Origin: Bacterioplanes sanyensis
GTDB taxonomy: Bacteria; Pseudomonadota; Gammaproteobacteria; Pseudomonadales; Oceanobacteraceae
Assembly: GCF_014652515.1 (NCBI RefSeq)
Contig: NZ_BMYY01000001.1
Location: forward strand, 180,822-244,821
Reading direction: 5' to 3'
DNA length: 64,000 nucleotides
The translations under genes were made by a program, and so were the position numbers. Below, in pieces: positions 25,394 to 33,834 of this stretch (positions are counted from its first letter, which is position 1; every line of letters starts with the position of its first letter). Below the pieces are notes generated by a model that did no database searches, was not told where the DNA came from, and saw nothing but the letters and a program-made list of their open reading frames with translations.

Positions 25394-27088
25394 ATGCAAA
25401 TTGTTCAGCGCTCTGTGTGCGCCGAGCCACTGCCTGGGTTGCACCCAGTATTTGCCCGAGTGCTGGCCGCCCGTGGCGTGCGCCAGTCAGATGAGCTAGA
25501 GAACCGTCTGGCGCAGTTGCTGCCCCCTGCGTCCATGAAAGGCATTGAGCAGGCCGTGGATTGCCTGCTGCCCGTGGTCACTCAACAGCAGCGGCTGTTG
25601 GTGGTGGGCGACTTTGACGTCGATGGCGCCACCAGTACCGCGCTGGCACTGCGTGCTTTGCGAGCACTGGGCGCGACCCAGGTAGAATACCTAGTTCCCA
25701 ATCGCTTTGAGCACGGCTATGGCTTATCGCCCGAGCTGGTGGATATTGCTCGGCAATATGCGCCAGATGTGATTTTAACCGTCGATAATGGCATTGCCGC
25801 TGTCGAAGGTGTCGCTGCCGCCAAAGCGGCCGGCATGATTGTGGTGGTGACCGACCATCATTTGCCTGGCGAGCAACTGCCGGCGGCGGATGCCATTGTG
25901 AACCCCAATCAGCCCGGATGTGAGTTCGCCAGCAAAGCGGCCTGCGGTTGCGCCGTGGTGTTTTATGTGTTGATGGCCCTGCGCCAACGGCTGCAGCAAC
26001 AAGGCTGGCCTGCCGACGTGAACCTAGCGCAATGGCTGGATTTAGTCGCCCTGGCCACCGTCGCCGATGTGGTGCCTTTGGATCGTAATAACCGCATCTT
26101 GGTGGAGCAAGGGTTGCGCCGTATTCGCCGTGGCCATGTGCAGCCGGGCATGGCGGCATTGCTGGCCGTTGCTGGGCGTGAGCCGCAGCGGCTGGCCTCA
26201 TCCGATTTAGGCTTTGTGCTGGGGCCGCGCATCAATGCCGCTGGCCGGTTGGATGACATCGCCTTGGGGATTGAGTGCTTGCTCACCGATGACCCCGCCA
26301 CAGCGCGTGAGCTAGCGCAGCAGCTGGATGAAATGAATCGCAGTCGCCGCGACATCGAGCAGGGTATGCAACGCGAGGCTGAGCAGTACTTGCAGCACTT
26401 TGAGGTGGAGCACAGTGAGTTGCCCGCCGGCTTGTGTTTGTATCAGGCCGACTGGCATCAAGGCGTGATTGGTATTTTGGCCTCGCGCATTAAAGAGCGC
26501 ACTCATCGCCCCGTGGTTGCCTTCGCTGAAGACGTCGACGGCGTGTTAAAAGGTTCTGCTCGCTCGCTGCCGGGGTTACACATGCGCGATGTGCTGGATC
26601 AACTCGATAAGCGCTGGCCCGGTATATTAATTAAATTTGGCGGCCATGCGATGGCGGCGGGGATGAGCATTCATGCCGATGGATTGCCGCAGTTTCGAGC
26701 GGCGTTTGAGCAGCTGTGTGCTGAGCACCTCAGTGCCGAAGCACTGCAGCGCATGATTGAATCCGATGGCCAACTCAGCAGTGCCGATTTCAGTCTCGAA
26801 CTGGCGCAGCAGTTGCGCTGGGGCATGCCGTGGGGGCAGGCCTTTCCTGAGCCGGTATTCGACGGCGTTTTTACCTTGCTGCAACAGCGCATTGTGGGTG
26901 AAAAACATTTGAAAATGGTGCTGTGTCCAGCTGGCTCCGACATTGCCGTAGACGCGATCTGGTTTAACTATGAGGCCGACAGTGTGCCTGCAGAAGGGCC
27001 GGTGCAAGTGGCTTTCACCCTCGACGTTAACGAGTGGCGTGGACGACGCCAATTGCAATTATTGGTGAAACACCTACAAAGCGAATAG
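25394..27088 (+). CDS. recJ: Single-stranded-DNA exonuclease RecJ
   Basis: 564 residues. 5'-3' ssDNA exonuclease of RecF-pathway recombination and mismatch repair. The DHH phosphoesterase motifs are present: DFDVDGATSTALAL (motif I, about residue 72), LTVDNGIAA, VVTDHHLPG (the DHH, about 152), and the DHHA1 motif KFGGHAMAAGMSI (about 415). The C-terminal OB region ends the protein. Start ATG 25394 has GGAG eight bases upstream and lies 11 bp after the ligE stop. A DUF4124 gene follows after 14 bp. Confidence 0.95.
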   Translation: MQIVQRSVCAEPLPGLHPVFARVLAARGVRQSDELENRLAQLLPPASMKGIEQAVDCLLPVVTQQQRLLVVGDFDVDGATSTALALRALRALGATQVEYLVPNRFEHGYGLSPELVDIARQYAPDVILTVDNGIAAVEGVAAAKAAGMIVVVTDHHLPGEQLPAADAIVNPNQPGCEFASKAACGCAVVFYVLMALRQRLQQQGWPADVNLAQWLDLVALATVADVVPLDRNNRILVEQGLRRIRRGHVQPGMAALLAVAGREPQRLASSDLGFVLGPRINAAGRLDDIALGIECLLTDDPATARELAQQLDEMNRSRRDIEQGMQREAEQYLQHFEVEHSELPAGLCLYQADWHQGVIGILASRIKERTHRPVVAFAEDVDGVLKGSARSLPGLHMRDVLDQLDKRWPGILIKFGGHAMAAGMSIHADGLPQFRAAFEQLCAEHLSAEALQRMIESDGQLSSADFSLELAQQLRWGMPWGQAFPEPVFDGVFTLLQQRIVGEKHLKMVLCPAGSDIAVDAIWFNYEADSVPAEGPVQVAFTLDVNEWRGRRQLQLLVKHLQSE

Positions 27089-27102
27089 TCACGGAGGGCG
27101 CT

Positions 27103-27480
27103 ATGAAATGGACAGGGATGTTGTTAATGCTGTGGCCGCTGCTGGCTGGAGCTGAGATTTATCGCTGGGTCGATGACAATGGCCGGGTGCGTTTTAGCGA
27201 CCAGCCACCGAGCCAACAAACGGCCAAAAAAGTTGAGGTGAACGACACCAACTTTTATCAGCCTAGGGTGCCTGAGTCGCTACCTGCGTTAAAAAAGCGC
27301 CCGAGCAAAAAGCGCCGCAGTAGCCCAGCTAAACCACAATGGGACGATGGCCAATGTCGCACCGCTAAGTTGCGTGCACGGCGTATGTCATTGAATAAAA
27401 CCGACGGTAATTTGCAGCAATCGCGTGAACGACGTGAGCGCTTGCGCCAGTTGCGCGAGCGCATACGTGCGCGCTGTTAA
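27103..27480 (+). CDS. DUF4124-domain exported protein
   Basis: 125 residues. Short signal peptide (MKWTGMLLMLWPLLAGA), then the DUF4124 core EIYRWVDDNGRVRFSDQPPS at about residue 18-37. The remainder is Arg/Lys-rich and low complexity (LKKRPSKKRRSSPAK, RERRERLRQLRERIRARC). Function of the family unknown; periplasmic location inferred. Start ATG 27103 has GGAGGG upstream; the track's longer start lies inside recJ. Probably third gene of the ligE-recJ operon. It overlaps the convergent next gene by four bases. Confidence 0.85.
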   Translation: MKWTGMLLMLWPLLAGAEIYRWVDDNGRVRFSDQPPSQQTAKKVEVNDTNFYQPRVPESLPALKKRPSKKRRSSPAKPQWDDGQCRTAKLRARRMSLNKTDGNLQQSRERRERLRQLRERIRARC

Positions 27481-28064
27481 AAGCCGGCCAAGCTGCTGTC
27501 TAAAATCGCATCACGAAACGAGTCGCTGACAGGTTTTTCACCAATCCAAATAGACAGCAAGGCATCGTTTAAATCCTTGCCGGGCACCGTGCCTTTTACC
27601 TCGCCATTAATGACAATGCGAGTTTGCTGGCTGGTGGGTAGCCATTCAATGTAGCCAATGGTGCCTCGGTTAAACTTATGATCAAACAAGGCTACTAGTT
27701 TCTGCACTCGGTCTTTCAGCTGCACGTTTTGTGCTTCGCTGAGATTTAAGGCCAAGCCCTCTTCGATGGCGTTGGTAAAACGCCGTGCGCTGACCCGCGA
27801 CGACAACACATGAAACATCATGCGACGCGCCTGGTCAGTGGCCAATATGTCGGCAGCGTTGGTCAGGGGCTGCTGCAAATACAAGGCGCCAACATAGGTT
27901 TCCACAAAACCGTAAACATGGCGCACCGCAATGCCCTGCAATTGCATTGCCGGCAGCTCGTCGTGGGCTGGTATTTGCGGGGCGATTTCAAAACCTTCAA
28001 CTTCGATGGCACTGGCCTGAACGGCACATAGCCAGATGAGTGCAGCAAGGGTGGTACGAATCAT
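27477..28064 (-). CDS. Chalcone-isomerase-like exported protein
   Basis: 195 residues. Signal peptide MIRTTLAALIWLCAVQASA, then a chalcone isomerase-like domain (Chalcone_3 type): LQGIAVRHVYGFVETYVGAL, RRMMFHVLSSRVSARRFTNA, and GTVPGKDLNDALLSIWIGEKPVSDSFRDAIL at the C-terminus (quoted in parts as family landmarks). Bacterial members have no known flavonoid substrate and may bind fatty acids. ATG 28064 has AGGAG upstream. Monocistronic. Confidence 0.82.
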   Translation of the reverse strand: MIRTTLAALIWLCAVQASAIEVEGFEIAPQIPAHDELPAMQLQGIAVRHVYGFVETYVGALYLQQPLTNAADILATDQARRMMFHVLSSRVSARRFTNAIEEGLALNLSEAQNVQLKDRVQKLVALFDHKFNRGTIGYIEWLPTSQQTRIVINGEVKGTVPGKDLNDALLSIWIGEKPVSDSFRDAILDSSLAGF

Positions 28065-28251
28065 GTGAGGCTCCTAGTGAGAGTGGCGACATGCGATTGA
28101 GTCATGTGCTGATGTTATTGTCATTGTTATAAATCACTGCTGCCTGCCCTGGCCTAAGCAAGGGGCTGAGCCAAGGGGCTCGGGCAAGGCTTCCGCCCGC
28201 CAGGCTTCTGTACTATGGTGGCAACGGCCTTTTAATTAGGACAGATTACCC

Positions 28252-28758
28252 ATGCTTAACCTATTGGCACAACTGCTGAAAGCGTTAAATTCCGAGTCGG
28301 CTCCCGGTCAAATTGCACTGGCCGTTGCCTTTGCATTGTGGATGGCACTGACGCCCATGTGGACGGTCAACAACCTGTTGCTGTTTACCTTGGTGCTCAT
28401 GCTACGTGTGAATTTGAGCGCTTTTTTTGCCGCTTTAGCCGGCTTTTCTTTACTGGCCCTCGCCATTGACCCGATTTCTCAGCGCTTAGGGGCGTCGTTG
28501 TTGCAAATGACCTCGCTGCAAGACACGTGGACGGCGCTGTATCAGCACGGTTTTTGGCGCGTACTGCAGTTTAATAACACCTTGATGCTGGGCGGCAGTG
28601 TGATCGCCCTGCTGGCTTTTTTGCCGGTTTCAATGCTGGTGCGCCTGTTGGTGGTGCAATATCGGGCACGGCTGCTGCGCTGGATTCAAAAATTAAAAAT
28701 TGTGCAGGCGCTGAAAGCCAGTAAGTTTTATCAGTGGTATCAGGCTGCGGTGGAGTAA
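28252..28758 (+). CDS. TIGR03546-family membrane protein
   Basis: 168 residues with four hydrophobic segments. The start LLAQLLKALNSESAPGQIAL and the FALWMALTPMWTVNNLLLFT segment match the TIGR03546/DUF2062-like family. The next gene is the TIGR03545 protein that almost always accompanies it. ATG 28252 has AGGA 11 bases upstream. Function unknown; the pair is probably an envelope module. Confidence 0.85.
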   Translation: MLNLLAQLLKALNSESAPGQIALAVAFALWMALTPMWTVNNLLLFTLVLMLRVNLSAFFAALAGFSLLALAIDPISQRLGASLLQMTSLQDTWTALYQHGFWRVLQFNNTLMLGGSVIALLAFLPVSMLVRLLVVQYRARLLRWIQKLKIVQALKASKFYQWYQAAVE

Positions 28759-28761
28759 CAG

Positions 28762-30615
28762 ATGACAAAATGGATTCGTTGGTGGGGCTTGCTCGCGGTG
28801 GCAGCCGTCGTTGCTTTAATCGCAGCCGTTGTCTTGCTTCTGGCTGGGCCTGCCGTAGAAAAAAGCATTGAGACCTTGGGAACCAAAATCAACGGGGCGC
28901 TGGTCGAAGTTGATTCGGTCACTGTCAGCATCAACCCACTGGGATTGGAGATTAAAGGCATTGCCGTCACCGACCGTCGTCATCCGATGGAAAATGCCGT
29001 CGAAATTGGCCAGGCACGGGCACAACTAGAACTGCTACCACTGTTAGCTGGCCATATTATTATTGAGGATCTGGCCCTTACCGAGGTGGCTTTTGATACG
29101 GAGCGCAGCGTTTCTGGTGCCTTACCTGAGCGTCAGAGCAGTGATAATGCGGTTGCGGAGGCCGCGGCAGATGAAGACGCCGTTACCAACCAGTTCAGTG
29201 CCTCGGTGCCGTCGCTTGAGCAAGTGCTGGAGCGGCAGTCATTGGCAACGGATAAAGCCGGTCGTGAGCTGCGCCAGTTGGTTGAACAACGTAAACCGGA
29301 AGTCGAGCAGCGCATTGCCCAATTACCGGATGAACAGCAGCTGCAGCAGTACGAGCAACAGGTCAACGCGTTAATTAATGGCAAGATTGAATCGCTGGAG
29401 GATTTTCAGCGTAAAAAAGCCCAACTGGATGAGTTAAAGCAACAGCTCCGTCGTGACCGCGAGGCGGTGGTGGCGGTGCGTGATTTAATTCGTGATAGCC
29501 GTGATGAATTGACGGCCCGTTTGCAGCAGTTGCGTGCGGCACCGGCGCAGGATCTGGCCATGTTGAAACAGCAATACTCCCTAGATGGTCAAGGTGCGGT
29601 GAATCTGAGTCGTTTACTGTGGGGCGATGAAGTGGGGCAATGGGGCAGCGAGGCGCTGTACTGGTATCAGCGCTTACAGCCTTATTTGCAGCAAGGCGCA
29701 GAGTTGGCGAAAAACCGCACAGCGGCGGAAGACAGCGCTGCGGCGGCACCAGAGCCGGTGCGCATCAGTGGCCAGACTGTGCACTTTCCTACGGCCGACC
29801 CCTGGCCTGAGTTTTTGGTGCGCCAGTTATCATTGACGGCGCAGTTGCCACAAGGACGCCTGTTACTGTCAGGCTCTGATTTAACTCCCGAGCCTGCGTT
29901 AATGCCTCAGCCTGCACGTTTGACCTTGACCACCGAAGGACTGCCGCAGGTGGCTTCGGTCACTGCGGATCTGGTGCTGGACCATCGCCGCACACCTGGG
30001 CGCGATACATTGACGTTAACTGTGCGTGGCTGGCAGTTAAGCGATTGGCAGCTGCATTCACAATTGGATTTGGCCAGTGCCGTCATTGACGCCGATGGCT
30101 TGGCGGTGGTGGCTGACGGTCGGTTAACCGCGCAGCTGGATGCGCAGTTTAATCAGGCACAGTTCCAGGGCGAGGCTGACAATCGCGCCGGCAAAGAAAT
30201 GCTCGCGGTGTTGGCTCAAATCGATCAGTTTAATTTGGATGCCGCCGTTGCCGGCACGCTGGCGGACCCTGAGTTAGAACTGGGCTCAGATTTGGATCGT
30301 CGGCTGCAGCAAGCCGTGGGCGAGCGCTTGCGCCAGCAACAAGCTGAACTGCAGCAACGTTTTAACCGCCATTTAAATCAAAAAATCAGTGGCTATACCG
30401 ATGGTCTGGCCGGCGATATCGATTTTTTCAATCTGCAGGATGAGCAGCTGGCCGCCACGGGCGAACAGTTACAGCAATTGGCGCAACAGCAGCTGGATGA
30501 CTATGTCGAGCAGCAGCGCCGCCGGGCTGAAGAAAAGGCACAGAAAAAAGTTGATGAAAAAACCGATGAGTTAAAACGCAAAGCAGAAGACAAACTGAAG
30601 TCTTTGTTTAATTAA
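28762..30615 (+). CDS. TIGR03545-family membrane-anchored protein
   Basis: 617 residues. An N-terminal TM segment (LLAVAAVVALIAAVVLLLAG) is followed by an AsmA-like region (VEVDSVTVSINPLGLEIKGI), a coiled coil at about residue 150-260 (ELRQLVEQRKPEVEQRIAQL, LDELKQQLRRDREAVV) and a Gln-rich C-terminus with a second coiled coil (RRRAEEKAQKKVDEKTDELK). It starts three bases after the stop of the TIGR03546 gene, whose GGAG at 28753 serves as ribosome site, so the two are translationally coupled. Role unknown, likely periplasmic face of the inner membrane. Confidence 0.88.
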   Translation: MTKWIRWWGLLAVAAVVALIAAVVLLLAGPAVEKSIETLGTKINGALVEVDSVTVSINPLGLEIKGIAVTDRRHPMENAVEIGQARAQLELLPLLAGHIIIEDLALTEVAFDTERSVSGALPERQSSDNAVAEAAADEDAVTNQFSASVPSLEQVLERQSLATDKAGRELRQLVEQRKPEVEQRIAQLPDEQQLQQYEQQVNALINGKIESLEDFQRKKAQLDELKQQLRRDREAVVAVRDLIRDSRDELTARLQQLRAAPAQDLAMLKQQYSLDGQGAVNLSRLLWGDEVGQWGSEALYWYQRLQPYLQQGAELAKNRTAAEDSAAAAPEPVRISGQTVHFPTADPWPEFLVRQLSLTAQLPQGRLLLSGSDLTPEPALMPQPARLTLTTEGLPQVASVTADLVLDHRRTPGRDTLTLTVRGWQLSDWQLHSQLDLASAVIDADGLAVVADGRLTAQLDAQFNQAQFQGEADNRAGKEMLAVLAQIDQFNLDAAVAGTLADPELELGSDLDRRLQQAVGERLRQQQAELQQRFNRHLNQKISGYTDGLAGDIDFFNLQDEQLAATGEQLQQLAQQQLDDYVEQQRRRAEEKAQKKVDEKTDELKRKAEDKLKSLFN

Positions 30616-30645
30616 GAAGCTTCTGAACCATTCGGAGGTTCCTTT

Positions 30646-30686
30646 AGCCATAAAAAAGCGGAGCTCAGCTCCGCTTTTTTATGGCT
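30646..30686. terminator. Bidirectional terminator, 41-bp perfect palindrome
   Basis: AGCCATAAAAAAGCGGAGCT, one C, then its exact reverse complement. It sits between the convergent TIGR03545 and M16 protease genes and serves both; the last bases are part of the M16 downstream region. Confidence 0.93.
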
Positions 30687-30690
30687 GTCA

Positions 30691-33504
30691 TTAAAACGCC
30701 GGCTGTTGCTGGCGCTCAATGGTTTTGATATCAGACCAACCGTCAACGCCGCCACCTTGCGTGACCACAAAGCGCGGTGCTTGGCTGCCGGTGCCGAAGT
30801 GGTGCTGGTACAGGTCAATCAGCTCCTGCAGCTCGACCTTTTCAACTTCTTTGGCGATGGCGCTGTTGGTGTCGAAGGTTTTGCGTCCTTGTACCAGCTC
30901 CGACCAATGGCGACTGGCTTTTTCACCCATGTTTTTCGGTTGCTGCAGTAACTGTGTGACCAGGCCTTGCTGGTAGTTTTGCAGCTCTTCCTTTGGCATC
31001 TGCTCTAGCTTATTGATGAACTGAGCAAAGAATAAGTTGCTGTGATCAATCAGCTGCTGTGGCAGCGTTTGTGGCGATTGCACAATAAACGCTAGCCCAG
31101 GCACGGTTTGCTGTGGGAAGGGCGTGGCGGCAACGATGTAGCCCAGCTGCTGCTCGGTACGCATGTAGTTGTAATAGGGTGCACGCATAATTTGCCCTAA
31201 TAAGGCATAGCGAGCACGAGCGCGGTCACTGGTATCATCGCCTTGCACGTACAAGGTAATGGCCTTGTCTGGGTGTTCCAAGGTCAGAGCTTCTTGAAAA
31301 TGACCGTTCGGTAATTGCAATACATCGCGCAGGCCGATGCTGGCATGGTTCGCTGGCAAGTATTGCTCGATCAAGGTGGCAATGTTTTCCGCCTCACCTT
31401 GGCTGATGCTGCCATGCACCAGTAAGCGGCTATAGACTTGCTGCTGAAACTGCTGAGCAAACTCACGTAAATCGTCGGCCGTCACAGCAGGCAACGCAGT
31501 CAATAATTGCTGTTCGCTAAACGAAGGACGATACAGCCATTGCTTGAGCTCGGTTAATGTGCGCTCGTAGGGCTTATTCTTTAAGCGGTTTTGCAAAGAG
31601 CGCTGCAGTGACGCTTTATAGCGTTCAAACGCTTGCTCGTCGACGCTCAGCGTGGTCATGGTCTTCAGTATCTGCTCCAGCAATAGTGGCTGTTTGTCGC
31701 TGTAGCCACCGATGATGAGGCGTAGCCCTTGGTCATTGGCACTGAGGTTGTAGCTTAAGCCAGCCAGCTGCGCTGGGTAGCTGTAGGTGTTGAGTGCTTC
31801 GCTAACGCTGCGCGCATACAGAGAAGCCAATAATCGGTCGTGCTCGGACTGGCGCGCATTAGCCAGTTCCAGTTGCCAATAAATGCGTGCTTTTGGCTGT
31901 TTGAAGTCTTGCTCTGGATAAAACCAAACCTCACGCTGCGGCGATGCATATATTTGTGCGGGGACCTCGAAGGATTGCTCCGCGGTAGGGCTGAGGTTTT
32001 CAGCAATAAAAGGGTTGGGCTCGGGTAAATGCAGGCCGCTTAAGTCTTGCTTTGCCACCGGCTGCTTACCAAAGTCGCTGGGGCGAATGCGTATTGGCGT
32101 ACCGTACAAAGGGTCGACCATGTCGGTTTCAACGCCAGGTGCAATCAATGTACGCAGCATACTGTCGGTATTGAGGGCATCCAAAAAGGGCTGCAGCTGT
32201 TGCTGGCTGATGACATCCCAGCGGTAGCTACCATAAATGCTGTCTGCGGGTGGATAGCGCAGCAGGTTACTGCTCAGTTGCACGACATAGTCTGACAGCC
32301 GGCTTTGCTCTTGGAAACGAAATGCCATTTCACCCAGTTGGTGCTGCTCTTGTAGCAAATAGTCCGGCAATGGCTGTTGTTTCATGAGTTCTATGTAGTG
32401 TTGCAGGGCGGCGGTAATTTCTTCGGTGTGGGCTAGGCCCAACCGAGTGAGTTGAATCTGCACCATCAGGGTCGACTCGAACTCGGTACTGATGCGTTGG
32501 CCAGCGCTTAAGCCTTCGGCCCAGCCTTTCTCTTTCAGATACGCCAGCAAGCTGCCTTCACCTTCGTGGCCAATCAAATTCGACAGCACTTGTATGGGTT
32601 TGAACTCATACAGTGACGTCGCTTCTGGCATCGGAAAGGTGAATTGCAGACGACGCAGCTCTTTAACCGGCTCAATGTTCATGTCCAGCGGCAGTTGCTC
32701 GGCAATAAACAAAGGGGGACGCTGCGCGCGCGGTGCTACGTCGTGCTTGGGTACGGCACTGAACTTATCAACGGCCCACTGCTGTAGCTGGTCAAGTGAG
32801 TAGTGACCGGCCAGTACCAAAGTCATGCGATCGGCGCTGTAGTGGTTGCGGTAAAACTCGATTAACTCATCGCGAATATCGCTATCAGGACGATCGGCCA
32901 GTGTATCGAGGTTGCCGGTCGAGAATTTGGCATACGGATGCTCTGGGTTCATCGCCAGTTTTTCCGCCGAAAAAATACGCCGGAAATCGTCTTTTAACTT
33001 GGCTTTAAACTCGGCGTGCACGGCATTTTTCTCGCGCTCGACGTATTGTTCGTCAAAACGGGGTGAGATAAAAAACGGCGCAAAGCGATCCAGCGCATCT
33101 TCCATGGCGCTGTTATCGAGCTCGAAAAAGTAGGTGGTTTGCGCATGGGCGGTGTAGGCGTTATGGCTGCCACCGTTGCGGCTGATAAAGGCTTGGTACT
33201 CATCGGCATCTGGGTAAGGGTCGGTGCCCAAAAACAACATATGCTCAAGAAAGTGTGCTAGGCCTTGGCGGTCTTTAGGGTCGTCCCCACTGCCGACATC
33301 AACGGATACTGCAGCAGCGGCTTTGTCAGCATCTGCTGTCGATACCAGCAGTACTTGCATGCCGTTTTTTAGCTGTAGGTAGCGATACTCGTTCGGGTCT
33401 GATGGGCTGGTGATCAAGTCTTCTGCGTCCATTTTTTGATACATAGAATAAGCAATCGCAGCCAAAACAATGAGCAAAAAGGTCCAGTAGCGGGGCGATA
33501 ACAT
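30691..33504 (-). CDS. Insulinase/pitrilysin-family M16 zinc protease
   Basis: 937 residues, the full length of pitrilysin (protease III). One N-terminal hydrophobic segment (FLLIVLAAIAYSMYQKM) suggests a signal anchor or signal peptide, so it is periplasmic or membrane-tethered. The zinc motif is HFLEH in QGLAHFLEHMLFLG (about residue 85); the third ligand Glu is expected in the AVHAEFKAK region (about 162). RLLVHGSISQGEAENIA and FIVQSPQTLPQQLIDHSNLF are typical of the second half. AAGGAG lies seven bases before ATG 33504. Followed on the other side by a small gene in the same direction. Confidence 0.92.
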   Translation of the reverse strand: MLSPRYWTFLLIVLAAIAYSMYQKMDAEDLITSPSDPNEYRYLQLKNGMQVLLVSTADADKAAAAVSVDVGSGDDPKDRQGLAHFLEHMLFLGTDPYPDADEYQAFISRNGGSHNAYTAHAQTTYFFELDNSAMEDALDRFAPFFISPRFDEQYVEREKNAVHAEFKAKLKDDFRRIFSAEKLAMNPEHPYAKFSTGNLDTLADRPDSDIRDELIEFYRNHYSADRMTLVLAGHYSLDQLQQWAVDKFSAVPKHDVAPRAQRPPLFIAEQLPLDMNIEPVKELRRLQFTFPMPEATSLYEFKPIQVLSNLIGHEGEGSLLAYLKEKGWAEGLSAGQRISTEFESTLMVQIQLTRLGLAHTEEITAALQHYIELMKQQPLPDYLLQEQHQLGEMAFRFQEQSRLSDYVVQLSSNLLRYPPADSIYGSYRWDVISQQQLQPFLDALNTDSMLRTLIAPGVETDMVDPLYGTPIRIRPSDFGKQPVAKQDLSGLHLPEPNPFIAENLSPTAEQSFEVPAQIYASPQREVWFYPEQDFKQPKARIYWQLELANARQSEHDRLLASLYARSVSEALNTYSYPAQLAGLSYNLSANDQGLRLIIGGYSDKQPLLLEQILKTMTTLSVDEQAFERYKASLQRSLQNRLKNKPYERTLTELKQWLYRPSFSEQQLLTALPAVTADDLREFAQQFQQQVYSRLLVHGSISQGEAENIATLIEQYLPANHASIGLRDVLQLPNGHFQEALTLEHPDKAITLYVQGDDTSDRARARYALLGQIMRAPYYNYMRTEQQLGYIVAATPFPQQTVPGLAFIVQSPQTLPQQLIDHSNLFFAQFINKLEQMPKEELQNYQQGLVTQLLQQPKNMGEKASRHWSELVQGRKTFDTNSAIAKEVEKVELQELIDLYQHHFGTGSQAPRFVVTQGGGVDGWSDIKTIERQQQPAF

Positions 33505-33523
33505 GCCGACTCCTTACTGCCAG

Positions 33524-33784
33524 TCAGTGAGCGGTTTCGTTCGATTGGGCAATGGTCTGGGCATCGGCCAGACTGTGTTTGGACGGATCCAGTTGAGCGA
33601 TGAGTTGCAGGCGCTGGCGCGCTTGTTCCAACTCGTCGGCGAGCAGGCCCAGTTGTGATTGAAACGCCTCATCGATGGCCTGATACAGGCCATCGACACG
33701 GTTGTCGTTTTCACCAGTCGGTGCTTCGCGCAGGGTCTTCAGGCAGGCCAGGGCAATTTGATGGTAGGCTTGATCTTTATTCAC
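33524..33784 (-). CDS. Small hypothetical protein
   Basis: 86 residues from GTG 33784, with GGAG seven bases upstream. Highly helical with hydrophobic heptads (FQSQLGLLADELEQARQRLQ), probably a coiled-coil-forming cytoplasmic protein. No family recognised. It lies 19 bp upstream of the M16 protease start and is probably co-transcribed with it. Confidence 0.65.
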   Translation of the reverse strand: MNKDQAYHQIALACLKTLREAPTGENDNRVDGLYQAIDEAFQSQLGLLADELEQARQRLQLIAQLDPSKHSLADAQTIAQSNETAH

Positions 33785-33834
33785 GGGCGTACTCCATACA
33801 GAATGCGCCCATCATACCTGCCTCAAGGCGGATG

